Assembly (NCBI GenBank): GCA_903632075.3
Contig: CAHIKZ030004276.1
Coordinates: 337,001-401,000, forward strand
Origin: Acanthosepion pharaonis
Lineage: Eukaryota > Mollusca > Cephalopoda > Sepiida > Sepiidae
Length of the DNA stretch: 64,000 bases
Direction of reading: 5' to 3'
The translations under genes and the position numbers were made by a program. Below, piece after piece: positions 22,690-34,169 of this stretch. The notes under the pieces are model-generated. The model had not been told where the DNA came from. It saw only the letters and a program-made list of their open reading frames with translations, and ran no database searches. Each line of letters opens with the position of its first letter. The stretch's first letter is position 1.

Positions 22690-23320
22690 AATTGGGAATG
22701 TATCTCATTTCATTGTCAGTTCATTCAGTATCCCATTTCATTTTCAGTCCTTTAAGTATACCATTTCATTTTCAGTCCTTTAAGTATCCCATTTCATTTT
22801 CAGTCCTTTAAGTATACCATTTCATTTTCAGTCCTTTAAGTATACCATTTCATTTTCAGTCCTTTAAGTATCCCATTTCATTTTCAGTCCTTTAAGTATA
22901 CCATTTCATTTTCAGTCCTTTAAGTATCCCATTTCATTTTCAGTCCTTTAAGTATCCCATTTCATTTTCAGTCCTTTAAGTATCCCATTTCATTTTCAGT
23001 CCTTTAAGTATCCCATTTCATTTTCAGTCCTTTAAGTATCTCATTTCATTTTCAGTCCTTTAAGTATACCATTTCATTTTCAGTCCTTTAAGTATCCCAT
23101 TTCATTTTCAGTCCTTTAAGTATCCCATTTCATTTTCAGTCCTTTAAGTATCCCATTTCATTTTCAGTCCTTTAAGTATACCATTTCATTTTCAGTCCTT
23201 TAAGTATCCCATTTCATTTTCAGTCCTTTAAGTATCCCATTTCATTTTCAGTCCTTTAAGTATACCATTTCATTTTCAGTCCTTTAAGTATCCAATTTCA
23301 TTGTCAGTCCATTCTGTATC
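22690..23320. repeat. 28-bp minisatellite, about 22 copies
   Basis: The unit 'ccatttcattttcagtcctt' + 'taagtat(c/a)' repeats with period 28 and very low divergence. The main variation is C or A before 'ccat' and one T variant. The first and last units are more diverged ('tcattgtcagttcattcagt'), as usual at array edges. Every unit contains ttcattttcag, which resembles a vertebrate-type 3' splice acceptor. There are no cas genes or unique spacers, so this is not CRISPR. Confidence 0.97.
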
Positions 23321-23503
23321 CTATTTTTTCTTAGTTCAGTATTTATCTCCATGAAAAGCAATAGCTTAAAAATCTGTAGACAGGCTGGCCAAAATTAATT
23401 TATGTTCATTTCTTTATGTTGTTGAATATATTAAGTTGTCTATTTACTTTTATCCTGTTTCTGTACATGTGTATTTTGACGTAAGACACATTGCTACTTT
23501 AAT

Positions 23504-23506
<3 letters not shown>

Positions 23507-23591
<85 letters not shown>
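23507..23591. repeat. (AT)n microsatellite
   Basis: About 42 TA dinucleotides with one ACA interruption. Confidence 0.97.
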
Positions 23592-23594
<3 letters not shown>

Positions 23595-24194
23595 CGGTAT
23601 ATACACACACATGCACACACATTATATATCTCCATCAGACAGACAGGTGAGTTCTGTTTTTTTTATGACATTTTGTGGTGAAAAAATCTGTTGTTTATTT
23701 GTGTATAATATATTTTTAGCGGGTAGACAGTGTGAAAATAGCTTGGATATTTCAGGAGAACTTACTCTGCCTCTCATTTAAATAATCCCAAGTGGTTTTT
23801 AAGAGGAAAATAATAAACACTTTCATTTTAAGTTGATCTGTTGTTTTATTTTCGATAAAAATTAAAAAAACTTTCACAAAGAGATGTTATTTTAAAAACA
23901 CTTGAATCAGATTCATAAGTGATTGTTTCTATTACAAAAATAAACAAATTCTTTTGTGCTTACATGAGCAATTATCAAATTATTTTTCAACATGAAACGT
24001 AAAATAAATAAATATAGCTGTTAACTAAATATAACTTCATTTTTGTACAAGGCCCCAAATATTGAGCACCATTGTGTAGTAATAATTCTGTGGTAATGAT
24101 TGGCATGGTTTTCTAACCCTTTTGACACAATGAGGCTTATGTAAGACAAATATCACACATGTAGAAATTTCATGATGAATTTTTTTACAATTTA

Positions 24195-24645
24195 AAAGGT
24201 GTTTCATTAAGACAGATCAAAGTCAGCAGTAAATAAATCAGTGTTATTGGTGAAAATTTACTTATTTCTCTATTGGATCATGTCATTTAAGTCATGGCAA
24301 TTATTTATGAAAAATAATATCTCCCAAATGCCCACTTCCACTCGATGGTCAAAATTTTTCATGACATCTCTGCATAGTTGCTCCTTGATCTTACCAATAT
24401 GCCTTATTATTATATCTTTCAGCTGTTGAATTGTTGTTGGCTTGTTGGCATAGACCTTACTTTTGAGATGACCCCAAAGGAAGAAATCTAAGTGTCAAGT
24501 TGCATAATCATGGTGGCCAATTGACTTTGCTGTTTCCAGAGATGATGCAACCTGGGAACTTTCATTGCATTTCTGTTTGAACGTCCATTTTTGTAATAGG
24601 CTTCGATAAATTTAAAATGTTTTTTGATTGTTAATTTTCCCATGG
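24195..24645 (-). pseudogene. Internally deleted mariner-type transposase (N- and C-termini joined)
   Basis: Reading the minus strand, the start codon at 24643-24641 opens 'MGKLTIKKHFKFIEAYYKNG', an N-terminal helix-turn-helix region typical of insect-type IS630/mariner transposases (form: F-I-V-x-x-Y-Y-K-N-G). It jumps within about 40 codons to the C-terminus: S-C-D-L-T-P-x-D-F-F-L-W-G-H-L-K-S-K-V-Y (about 24500-24445) and 'IGKIKEQLCRDVMKNFDHR'. The central DDE core is absent. Frameshifts and stops are present. It is a deletion derivative, probably once mobilised in trans. Confidence 0.75.
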
Positions 24646-24809
24646 TTGAAATTACTTTAAGTTGTTAAATCTGAAAGAAAAAGAAAAAATCATTAGACAC
24701 TTAAACTTAATTCACATTTAAAATCAGTCCAAGCTATTGGAACACCCTTTAGAATATTAATTTGTCTATGTGCCATTTGTGTAATAGTTACTGGTTCAGA
24801 AAATAGAAT

Positions 24810-24930
24810 TTATAAGCTGAGTTCAAATTCCAGCCTTGGTCATTCCATTTTCTTTTGCATTAATGCCCTTCGAAAAGGTATACCCCTAGCTATAGGTTAA
24901 ACAGTAGTATAGACTGGGCTCTCTAACCTT
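24810..24930 (+). mobile_element. 5S-SINE body/tail fragment
   Basis: The segment 'gttcaaattccagccttggt ... gcccttcgaaaaggtatacc ... agctataggttaaacag' follows the sense tail of the SINE at 52440-52797. The 5S-derived head is not present. Confidence 0.6.
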
Positions 24931-25089
24931 AGATGACAGTCACTTTAGGAGATGGACTTAATTTAAAACAGCAGAGAAGACAATGGGAAAACACACAACT
25001 GTCTTTCCCAAGGCCTCCAATCAGTTGCTAACTGGAGCAAGAAATGGCTTGTAAATTTTAATGCTTTCAAAATGAAATTTCTCTCCTTT

Positions 25090-25797
25090 AATCATCATAG
25101 AGAACCATTTGTGCCTTCTGTCAGTATGGCTGATGCTAACCTCCAGGAGAGCAACTCATTGCACCTTCTTGATGTCACATTTTCTACTGACATCAAGTGG
25201 AGTGATTATATCAATTGCTAGGCCTGCTGCTAAGAAAGTTTACTGTGTCATGCCAGAAAATTTTTCTTGCCAGAATCCATCTAGCACATTTTCCAATATG
25301 CCATTCTAAAGGACATTGAATATTCCTGCTATATTTGGTCTGCTGCTTCTACTATATATCTCAAAGAAAGGTCTGTAATTTTATCATTCTTGACCTGTCA
25401 TCTTGACTTCAATCACTTTCCCACCACCACAACATGGATTCACATTGTTTTTTCTATAAATATTTTCATGGCAGTTGTTCTAATGAGCTCTCCTCCTTGG
25501 TACCCCAATGTCATGAATTTAACCATACTATGAAATTGACAATTACCTCTCATCCTTTTACTGTTGAAATAGATAGAAGTAGCCATAAGTTCGATTCTAC
25601 TAGTTTCTTTTCTTGCACTTCTTACCTGTGGAAATCTCTTTCAATTTCTTGCTTCCTTGCTAAATATTTTCTTCAAACATTAAAATGCAATATCAATTGC
25701 CATCTTTTGTCTTCCTGAACCCTGTTCTTTTATTGTCCTTTCTCCTCACTAATGTCTTCTCATTGTCTTCTACTCCTTGTAACCCCTTGCGTCTTTT
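25090..25797 (+). mobile_element. LINE family A, truncated copy, sense
   Basis: Similarity starts near 25110 in broken frames (a L-G-x-x-x-T-S-D-x-x-W-N-x-Y-I region). It becomes clear from 25434: 'CFFYKYFHGSCSNELSSLVP', then S-H-P-F-T-V-E, C-T-S-Y-L-W-K-S-L and 'LKCNINCHLLSS' before the stop at 25716-25718. The 3' UTR runs to about 25797. There it meets the 3' end of another copy in opposite orientation. Confidence 0.8.
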
Positions 25798-26097
25798 TTT
25801 AATCAGTATCACCCCATGCAAGGCAGTAAAACCACTAATACACAAGTGGTTACAGGGTGTGGAAGAATTAGGAACAGAAACATTAATAATGAGTGGGAAG
25901 AGAAAGGAGTAATCAGGAGGATAGTAGATACTGATTGACATTGCATTTAAATCTTTGAAGATTAAAGTTGGCTGGAAAAGATGGAACCAGAAGGGAGTTC
26001 CACAAATGAGAAGTGTGAGAAAAGAAACTGTTAGCATAAAACTTACAGCTACATCTAGCCAGTTCAACTGTAAATTGATGAGATCTTGATGCCGGTC
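25798..26097 (-). mobile_element. LINE family A, antisense copy, part 1 (interrupted)
   Basis: Minus-strand LINE 3' end whose terminus abuts the 3' end of the preceding plus-strand copy (tail to tail). The ORF2 end ('LQRFKCNVNQYLLSS' at about 25915-25960) is readable. Similarity stops at the TA at 26098-26099 and resumes at 27719, after a 1.6-kb mariner-type insertion. Confidence 0.8.
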
Positions 26098-26099
26098 TA

Positions 26100-27716
26100 T
26101 TTCTTTTCACTATAAATTTGAGAATAGTCACATTCAATTTGAGAATAGTAACTTTCAAAATGGAATAGTCACATTCAATTTGAGAATAGTAACTTTTAAA
26201 ATGAACACTAACTTTAAGTTTGAAAATAGTAATGTTTGAACCAAATGAACATATAGAAAATATAAAAAATAATTCTAGAGACGAAAATGATTGAATCTTC
26301 ATTATAAATAAAGCATTTTAATTAAAATGGCATGTCTTCCATATTTAAGTCTTTCATGGTTTTGCTTTGGTTGCCTGCAATGAAATTTGAGTACATTGCC
26401 AGTGTCACCATTGCAAGGGTAGCATTTATATAAATTTCTAGAGTTTGGAGCCAATGTTTTTTTATGCTCAAGGTTGACCCTTCTCTCATTAAAATTTCTT
26501 GGGTATTTTCAGCCAATTTCCTCTTTAATTCAGCTTTAAAAATTGACCAAACATTCCCAATTGGATTGATCATAGAAAGGTCTCAAAATTTGATCATTGG
26601 AATATTCCTCCTCATCTAAGACTGATTCAATTTTTTAGTGGCAAGGTGCATTGTCAATGACAAGAATAGCAAATCTGCTGTATTTTTCCTTGTCTACATG
26701 CAGAACCTTTTTAACAAAATCGTAGACCAAGTTACTTATGTACAATCCCTGCCTGACTTCACTATAAATTAGACCCAAGTTGTTGATACAGCCTATTACA
26801 TGCATGCTGCATCTTTTGATGCTGCTGCAATTGTGCTGCACCTTGTACATTTTCGAGATCGCTCTTCACTCCTTGAAATATGGATATTGAAGTCTGTTTT
26901 GTCCAGGAAGACAATTGGCAAATTCTGGGCTTGAAATGCAAGGAAATCCTCCACAAAACTTTTTCTCTTTTCTTTATTCTCTAACATGTCTGATGTTTCT
27001 GGCTCAAATCTTTTCAGAGTGCATAAAAGCATGTCCAGGTGGCAATATAAAGTCTGCTTGGACAATTTTAAATTTAATTTATGGTAAATGGCATCAACTA
27101 GCTCATTAAGAGTTATTTTGGGGTTTTCTTCAATTTTGTTCCGCATAAAATCTTTACACTCATTTGACACTTTTCTGAACCTTTGTCCACCTTGAGTCTT
27201 CCTTTTCACCTTGGGATACCCTACCTGTATGCAGCTGCCTGTGTGACTCCAATTTGTCAAGCTTTTGACCTCCAATCTCCATCTGATTTGTAGATGGCCA
27301 CAATTTGAAGTTTCTTTTTTTCATTTTCAGTCTTCATGTATGATCTCAACATAGTATTGAATATTAAGAAACGCTTTAGTCAGTTAAATATATTTTTCAA
27401 CCTTTATATATTATTCAAAAAAATAGATTAAAAACTTTACAAGTTTCCCTTTCAGTTCATACAAATTTAAAATTCATAAAATTTTAGGTAAAGTATTTCA
27501 TTATATTTGAAGATCCTTAGGTAAATAATTAAGTGTTTTATCAAATTAAATTCTGTTTTTAAAAACAATTTTAACTTTGAAATTTGAATATATAAAGAAA
27601 AAAGAAATACTAATTTGATTGGTTAATTTTCCATTTAATTTTTTTTTTTTTCACTCAACATAAATCATTCCAAGTTTGAAAGTCACTATTCTCAAACTGA
27701 AAGTGAAAAGGTGCTG
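26100..27716 (-). mobile_element. Tc1/mariner-superfamily element nested in a LINE
   Basis: It is bounded by TA at 26098-26099 and 27717-27718. The ends are inverted repeats: left 'ttttcactataaatttgaga', right in reverse complement 'ttttcactttcagtttgaga'. The inner left end has several copies of 'tttgagaatagt', likely subterminal binding sites. The transposase lies on the minus strand. The disrupted LINE continues on both sides, and an empty version of the site exists at about 10198. This gives the exact boundaries. Confidence 0.88.
26322..27275 (-). pseudogene. Mariner-superfamily transposase, inactivated
   Basis: On the minus strand a 159-codon frame (27275-26796) has an N-terminal helix-turn-helix region ('NPKITLNELVDAIYHKLNL', 'LSKQTLYCHLDMLL') and the first catalytic Asp in 'IVFLDKTDFN'. 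A second frame (26850-26635) ends 'ILVIDNAPCH' with the second Asp. A third (26573-26322) begins 'NPIGNVWSIFKAELKRKL'. The family has N-P-I-E-N-x-W, so the third catalytic acid is Gly here. The second Asp lies about 32 codons before that position, consistent with a DD3xD/E layout. Two frame changes plus the Glu loss make it dead. Confidence 0.85.
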
Positions 27717-27718
27717 TA

Positions 27719-27805
27719 CTGCACTTAAATTCAAAATGTCTAGGTACCACAGTGAAGAGCTCATTCGAACAATTACCATGAAAGTATTTATGAAAATCTT
27801 AGTGG
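27719..27805 (-). mobile_element. LINE family A, antisense copy, part 2
   Basis: This continues the copy at 25798-26097 after the mariner insertion: 'aagagctcattcgaacaatt' / 'accatgaaagtattt' matches 10245-10275. It then meets a 30-base sense LINE terminus ('cattatcccattgcttgggg' at about 27808). Confidence 0.75.
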
Positions 27806-27839
27806 CATTATCCCATTGCTTGGGGTGAAAAAAATTTTA

Positions 27840-29520
27840 AAAAATGAATAAAAATCCTGCAAATTTTAAGAATTACACTTTGACTGCCTGCAACTGAAGA
27901 AAAATGTAAATAAAATCTGACTAAACTTAAAATTGGTTCAGTTCAAAAGTTATAACCCTGGAAAATTAGAATCAAGAATAGTTTTAATTTTGTTATTTGA
28001 ACTGAAGGTTTAAAATATTCTTGTATCTCTAGACACTATTTATGTTAGTTAAAACAACTGTTATTAAATTGATCCCAATCTCAAATTGAAAGTATATCCT
28101 CATCAAAACAACAGGATCATTTTTTAATTTTTCATAGACAAATCAAAATAGTTTATGTCTTTCGTTGATTTGATTATTGACAGGATAAAAACAGTAGACC
28201 TTACTTTCCCATAAAAAGAACATTTCAAAGTGGATTTTTTTCTCTCTGGAAATAAACTACAAATGTCTACAGGAATATTTTGCCAAAATGGGTCATATTT
28301 CCTGAAGGACATTGGTTCAGGAACAAAACTAATTGAGAAATACCATATGCTTATCTTTAAGTAGATATATTAGTATACTAATGGCATATCCATTTTCCTT
28401 GTAAATAAACATTACTTATTGTTGTTACTTCACCATTCCTAGCCTAAAACTTGTGACTAATGGGTGGCCTGTTGATGCCCACCTTTGAACAAGTGTATCT
28501 CTTTTATCATTTGTGCAAATTTCTTTTAGTTAATACTTGCTTTCCTTCATATCCTTGACATCTTTTTTTAAGTATTTGACTACATTTGTAATTAAGGTTG
28601 CTGAAAACTAAGAACATATAAATAAATATTGGCTAAATGCGTGATGGCATGTGTAGATAAAATAAGACATATATAATGAATGAACAAAGATAGGGCAGAT
28701 AGGTGAATAGATAACTTTCATTAGTCCATCTATCTGTTACATCCTCTAAGATAGCCATACATTGACCAATCAAAACCAAATTTTGGGGAGAGTGCAAACA
28801 GATATGTGGGTACAAAGTTCAGTTGTTTTTACTAATGTGCATAGCTTAGTATAATAAATTTTCATTAATTTTTTTCTTTTGAAAAAAATAAAAGTTTTAT
28901 TATTTAACATGCAAAAATACTCCCACTATTTTGAAAACAATTTAATGATTAAAATAAAAAATACTTATTTAATAAAAATACAATATTGTTTTTTTTTGTA
29001 TATCTTTTCTTTAAGTTTTTATATATACAAGAATCCAGTTTCCATTTTTCCCTGCATTTCTGAGAACTATAAACAAATTCAAAACCAAAAAGTTCAAATT
29101 TTGCTGCAGAAAGAAATATTTATGCATAGCTAGTTATATGTTGATTGCTCAAGAGTAAGAAATCCTAAGTATTTATTCTTCATTGTTAAAAAGGAAAAAA
29201 GAAAATTTCTTAAAATATATTGTTTACCATTAAGTCCTATGAAATTAAATTTTAAAAATTATTAAATCACAAAGTAGGGTTTTTGTCAAAGTATTTTTCC
29301 AAACAAATCAGCTTATTCAAATTTCATCGATTGGTTTGCAAAATTGAACAAAACGTAGAGAATGTAAATCTCGACAGAAAATGTTAGTGTTAACTTAAAC
29401 ACTACTAAATGTTGTAAGGATTTCAACATGCATCAGCATGTTGCAAAAAATTTCTAGGTATCAAAAAGTTACCTCTTTGACAAATTGACAATGATGAGAA
29501 CAAATCTGGCTCTAATGGGT
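27840..29520. other. AT-rich sequence, nothing recognised
   Basis: Reading frames are short and low-complexity. No repeat family from elsewhere in the window was recognised. Confidence 0.5.
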
Positions 29521-29532
29521 AAGAGGAATCAT

Positions 29533-29625
29533 TAAATGGTTATTATAATATACAATGTTATCAGTCTTAATCTCAGTAATATTTATATAATATGCAATGT
29601 TATTAGTCCTAATCTGTTATCTTGT
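29533..29625. repeat. Short degenerate direct duplication
   Basis: 'atacaatgttatcagtctta' and 'atgcaatgttattagtccta' occur about 47 bp apart in a duplicated AT-rich unit. Confidence 0.6.
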
Positions 29626-29639
29626 TTTAATATTACTTC

Positions 29640-29991
29640 ACCCAATACAAGGCCCAAGGGCCACTCAAAGAAGAGAGTTACTGAATAAGAGGTTAGGAGG
29701 AAGTAAGAAATGTACATTATGAGGACATGTAGGCTAGATAGCAATTGTGACTTTCTGGGGTTCTTATTAATAATGTTCTGCACCTTTCATACAAATTTGG
29801 GTGTTCTGATAGTATTGGGATCCTGCTGTAGAATCTCTGTCAGCAGCTTCCAGCTCTTTGCAAACTTTGGCAACAAACAACCATGCAACTTTCAGGAAGC
29901 AAGCAAACTCTAAATCATTATGCTCTGCCTTTAAGGCAAAAATTACAGCATGCCTTTCCATTTGTTGAGTTAACTTGATGTTTGTCAGCAT
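29640..29991 (-). pseudogene. Mariner-type transposase N-terminal fragment
   Basis: A 74-codon minus-strand frame starts 'MLTNIKLTQQMERHAVIFAL' and continues with F-L-K-V-A-x-x-F-V-x-K-V-x-K-E-L-E-A-A. This fits the N-terminal helix-turn-helix of a mariner-like transposase family (form: R-A-V-I-x-x-L, I-S-x-F-L-K-V-S-x-x-F-V-x-K-V-R-K-E-L). The catalytic part is absent and the downstream sequence is unrelated. It is a truncated relic; assignment rests on this one domain. Confidence 0.55.
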
Positions 29992-30059
29992 TTACCTGGA
30001 AAGAAATGATAATCACAAGTTAGAAAAAAGTTAGAGCTTTCAAAGACATGTCCTCAAAT

Positions 30060-30243
30060 GACTCAGCAGTCATGTATTTCAAAAGCAATGTCAATCATCA
30101 GTTTTGTCTCCTTGAACCCGGTTCTTTTATTGTCCTTTCTCCTTGGTAATGTTTTCATAGTTTCCTTCCCTCTCAGAAATCCTTTACATTTTAGTGGCTT
30201 TATCACCTTGCATGGGGTGAAGTGATTAAACAAAAAAAAAAAA
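30060..30243 (+). mobile_element. LINE family A, 3' terminus, sense
   Basis: 'tgaacccggttcttttattg' and 'tttagtggctttatcacctt', ending 'gcatggggtgaagtgattaa' plus an A tract at 30231-30245. This copy shows the family's natural 3' end most clearly and was used as the reference for the 108-bp satellite. Confidence 0.8.
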
Positions 30244-30401
30244 AACAGCCTTAAATGTTTACCCAGTGTAGATGGGTACATTAGCTAGTATTATTATAAT
30301 ACCCATCTCAGCTTTTTCTTAATTAAAATAAATAAAAAATCATTCCTAAATTCTTTATAAAATAAATAAATAAGAGTGCTGTTAACATTTCCTGTTCGCT
30401 C

Positions 30402-30470
30402 TTGTTTTGTTTTTTGTTTTGTTTTTTGTTTTGTTTTTTTGTTGTTTTTTTTGGGTTTTTTTTTTCAGAG
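30402..30470. repeat. (TTTTG)n-like low-complexity tract
   Basis: Alternating gttttgttttttgtttt units, degenerating into T and G runs. Confidence 0.85.
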
Positions 30471-30969
30471 GAATCTGTTCTTAACTCCAGAATCCATAAA
30501 TAAAGCTATTAAGTGACTGGAAGATAGCAGTCCAGCTCCATTTACTTTGCCATTAGCCACCTTTCAACCAAGCAGTAATAACAAATTCTGTTACCTACAG
30601 AAAACATTTTAGGGTCTTTTGTTGTTGTTTCACTATTTGAGGTGATGTTAAAAGATGAGGGCAAAGGTCACAGAAATTTGACACTATAATTTAAACTTCA
30701 AAAGAAAATGGGGAAAAAAGGTCAAGGAATAATTACAGTGCAAGCAAGTTATGAATCCATCAACATTCAAGAATCACTTGTCACTCCCACCAAAAAAATT
30801 CTTTCTTATTTTTTTGTTTGGTGAGGAAGTAGGCGGTTGTTTAATTTTCCTTACGTCTTTTTATTTTTATAATTTTGTTTGGGCAATTTTTTTCAACCCA
30901 ATTCTGTTTGGTTTAGTTTTTGCACTGTTTAAATCATTCAAGGGAAAATGGAAACAAAAAGGAAAATTG

Positions 30970-31065
30970 TAGTTAGAATTAGAATGAAACAGCTCAAATT
31001 TCTGGGACACATAATGAGGACAGAAGGCTTAGAGAATTTGACATACACAGGATATACTGAATGCC
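30970..31065 (+). mobile_element. RTE-type LINE ORF2 C-terminal scrap
   Basis: The plus strand reads 'MKQLKFLGHIMRTEGLENLT' (about 30985-31042), a signature of the LINE C-terminus. The same box occurs, decayed, on the minus strand at about 60100-60150. Confidence 0.7.
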
Positions 31066-31069
31066 AATA

Positions 31070-31500
31070 ATATTGAGGGAAACATGAAGTTGTCGGAGTT
31101 AGCTCCTGGGGCCGTATCCCACCTCGCGTGGAGGTGAGGTAATTCTTTTTCTTCTTTCTTCCTTTCAGCTAATACCAATATGTGAGTTCTCACTAATACA
31201 GTGTTTCCCAAATTCTGGGAATACGCTAAGAACAATACCAATACATGTACGTACGAACACTCACCACAATACACCCACATAATATTCACCACACAAACTC
31301 AATGTAACTGTCCATGTGCTTGTAACTTGTTTTTAATACATATATTTGTTTGTATATAGTCATCGGTCTTGTTTGTTTTCTTTGTCTTCTTTGGACTTAA
31401 TTAAAGTTCAACATTCTCAGGTAGCTGGACCGGCTAGCAGGAAATTTTGACCCACGTGTGTTCTTTACATCTTCACCCCTACAAAGTAACTTTCAAAATG
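31070..31500. other. GC-richer unclassified block
   Basis: It contains 'ttagctcctggggccgtatc', 'cacctcgcgtggaggtgagg' and the 17-base palindrome ttcccaaattctgggaa near 31206. It could be part of an LTR or a LINE leader, but no coding or terminal signature supports either. Confidence 0.3.
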
Positions 31501-31974
31501 AGCCTATATAAATAGATAAAATAACATGGAGTAGAAGGGCTAGCAAAAACAATGAACATTGCTAAGAGATACAAAGCATAGGAAGTTGTGGAGAACCATG
31601 ATCGCCCACATCCTTAAGATATGAGCTAAAGTCTCTAGAATATTTTATTTAAAAAAAAACACTTTTTACTATGTAGTCAATAAAAAAACAGAGTGCTTGG
31701 AACTTTTGCACACATTTAATAATTGGGGTTTCTGCATATTTTTTGCTTTACTATATGTTATAGATATATGAGACAATTTACTTTTGAATTTTTTCAGACA
31801 TTATTCTTATTGTCTGAAAAAATAGATAAGAAAAATAAAATATTAAAAATCCAAGAACAAATTTAAAATAATTGCAATAAACGTGTTAAATCTGTCATCA
31901 CATATATGAATATTTTTTTTCCAATTGTCAGAAATTTCTTGAGAAAAACAAAACTCTTTAATTTGCTTTTTAAT

Positions 31975-33960
31975 GTTGCTTTTTAACCCAACACTCTGGT
32001 TCTATACACTCTTCATTATTACTATTATTGTATTACTAGTTTTATTCCATCTTATTATTGTTGCATTTTATCCCAACACTCTGGCTCTATACACTCTTCA
32101 TTATTACTATTATTTTATTACTAGTTTTATTCCATCTTATTATTGTTGCATTTTATCCCAACACTCTGGCTCTATACACTCTTCATTATTACTATTATTT
32201 TATTACTAGTTTTTTATTCCATCTTATTATTGTTGCATTTTATCCCAACACTCTGGCTCTATACACTCTTCATTATTACTATTATTTTATTACTAGTTTT
32301 ATTCCATCTTATTATTGTTGCATTTTATCCCAACACTCTGGCTCTATACACTCTTCATTATTACTATTATTTTATTACTAGTTTTATTCCATCTTATTAT
32401 TGTTGCATTTTATCCCAACACTCTGGCTCTATACACTCTTCATTATTACTATTATTTTATTACTAGTTTTATTCCATCTTATTATTGTTGCATTTTATCT
32501 CAACACTCTGGCTCTATACACTCTTCATTATTACTATTATTTTATTACTAGTTTTATTCCATCTTATTATTGTTGCATTTTATCCCAAGACTCAGGCTCT
32601 ATACACTCTTCATTATTACTATTATTTTATTACTAGTTTTATTCCATCTTATTATTGTTGCATTTTATCCCAACACTCTGGCTCTATACACTCTTCATTA
32701 TTACTATTATTTTATTACTAGTTTTATTCCATCTTATTATTATTTGCATTTTATCCCAACACTCTGGCTCTATACACTCTTCATTATTACTATTATTTTA
32801 TTACTAGTTTTATTCCATCTTATTATTGTTGCATTTTATCCCAATACTCTGGCTCTATACACTCTTCATTATTACTATTATTTTATTACTAGTTTTATTC
32901 CATCTTATTATTGTTGCATTTTATCCCAACACTCTGGCTCTATACACTCTTCATTATTACTATTATTTTATTACTAGTTTTATTCCATCTTATTATTGTT
33001 GCATTTTATCCCAACACTCTGGCTCTATACACTCTTCATTATTACTATTATTTTATTACTAGTTTTATTCCATCTTATTATTATTTGCATTTTATCCCAA
33101 CACTCTGGCTCTATACACTCTTCATTATTACTATTATTTTATTACTAGTTTTATTCCATCTTATTATTGTTGCATTTTATCCCAACACTCTGGCTCTATA
33201 CACTCTTCATTATTACTATTATTTTATTACTAGTTTTATTCCATCTTATTATTGTTGCATTTTATCCCAACACTCTGGCTCTATACACTCTTCATTATTA
33301 CTATTATTTTATTACTAGTTTTATTCCATCTTATTATTGGTGATTTTTATCCCAACACTCTGGCTCTATACACTCTTCATTATTACTATTATTTTATTAC
33401 TAGTTTTATTCCATCTTATTATTGTTGCATTTTATCCCAACACTCTGGCTCTATACACTCTTCATTATTACTATCATTTTATTACTAGTCTTATTACATA
33501 TTATTATTGTTGCATTTTATCCCAACACTCTGGCTCTATACACTCTTCATTATTACTATCATTTTATTACTAGTTTTATTCCATCTTATTATTGTTGCTT
33601 TTTATCCCAACACTCTGGCTCTATACACTCTTCATTATTACTATTATTTTATTACTAGTTTTATTCCATCTTATTATTGTTGCATTTTATCCCAACACTC
33701 TGGCTCTATACACTCTTCATTATTACTATTATTTTATTACTAGTTTTATTCCATCTTATTATTGTTGCATTTTATCCCAACACTCTGGCTCTATACACTC
33801 TTCATTATTACTATTATTTTATTACTAGTTTTATTCCATCTTATTATTGTTGCATTTTATCCCAACACTCTGGCTCTATACACTCTTCATTATTACTATT
33901 ATTTTATTACTAGTTTCATTCCATCTTATTATTGTTGCTTTTTATCCCAACACTTTTGAT
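31975..33960. repeat. 85-bp satellite, about 23 copies
   Basis: The unit begins 'tgttgcattttatcccaaca' and runs through 'ctctggctctatacactctt' to an ATT-rich half ending 'ttccatcttattat'. Period is 85, identity very high. Length variants (for example 'attatttgcatttt', +1) sit four units apart at about 32738 and 33079, hinting at duplication of blocks of four. Overlapping 78-135-codon frames arise because 85 is not a multiple of 3; they are artefacts. Edge units (31975 and 33930) are diverged. Confidence 0.97.
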
Positions 33961-34169
33961 CAATACATTCTTTAGTATTATATTTTTCATATTTAGCTTT
34001 AAATGCTTTGTGATAAGCTGTAAATTGTATAATGTAAAATTAAATAAAAAGAAACTGTTTCTTTATTTCTGTAAATAAGCCATCTTCTAAAGTCTGTTTA
34101 TTACAAACAAGCATTTGAAATGTTTCTGTTACCAATATCTTCATTTGCTGGAAGTTTTCTTTTTTTTTT

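Noticed and set aside
22690..23320. CRISPR-like array of 28-bp repeats
   Set aside because: The repeats are contiguous with no unique spacers and the DNA is animal nuclear sequence.
31973..33959. A family of overlapping 78-135-codon frames
   Set aside because: They are successive frames of the 85-bp satellite. The period is not a multiple of three and the start codon simply recurs in each unit.
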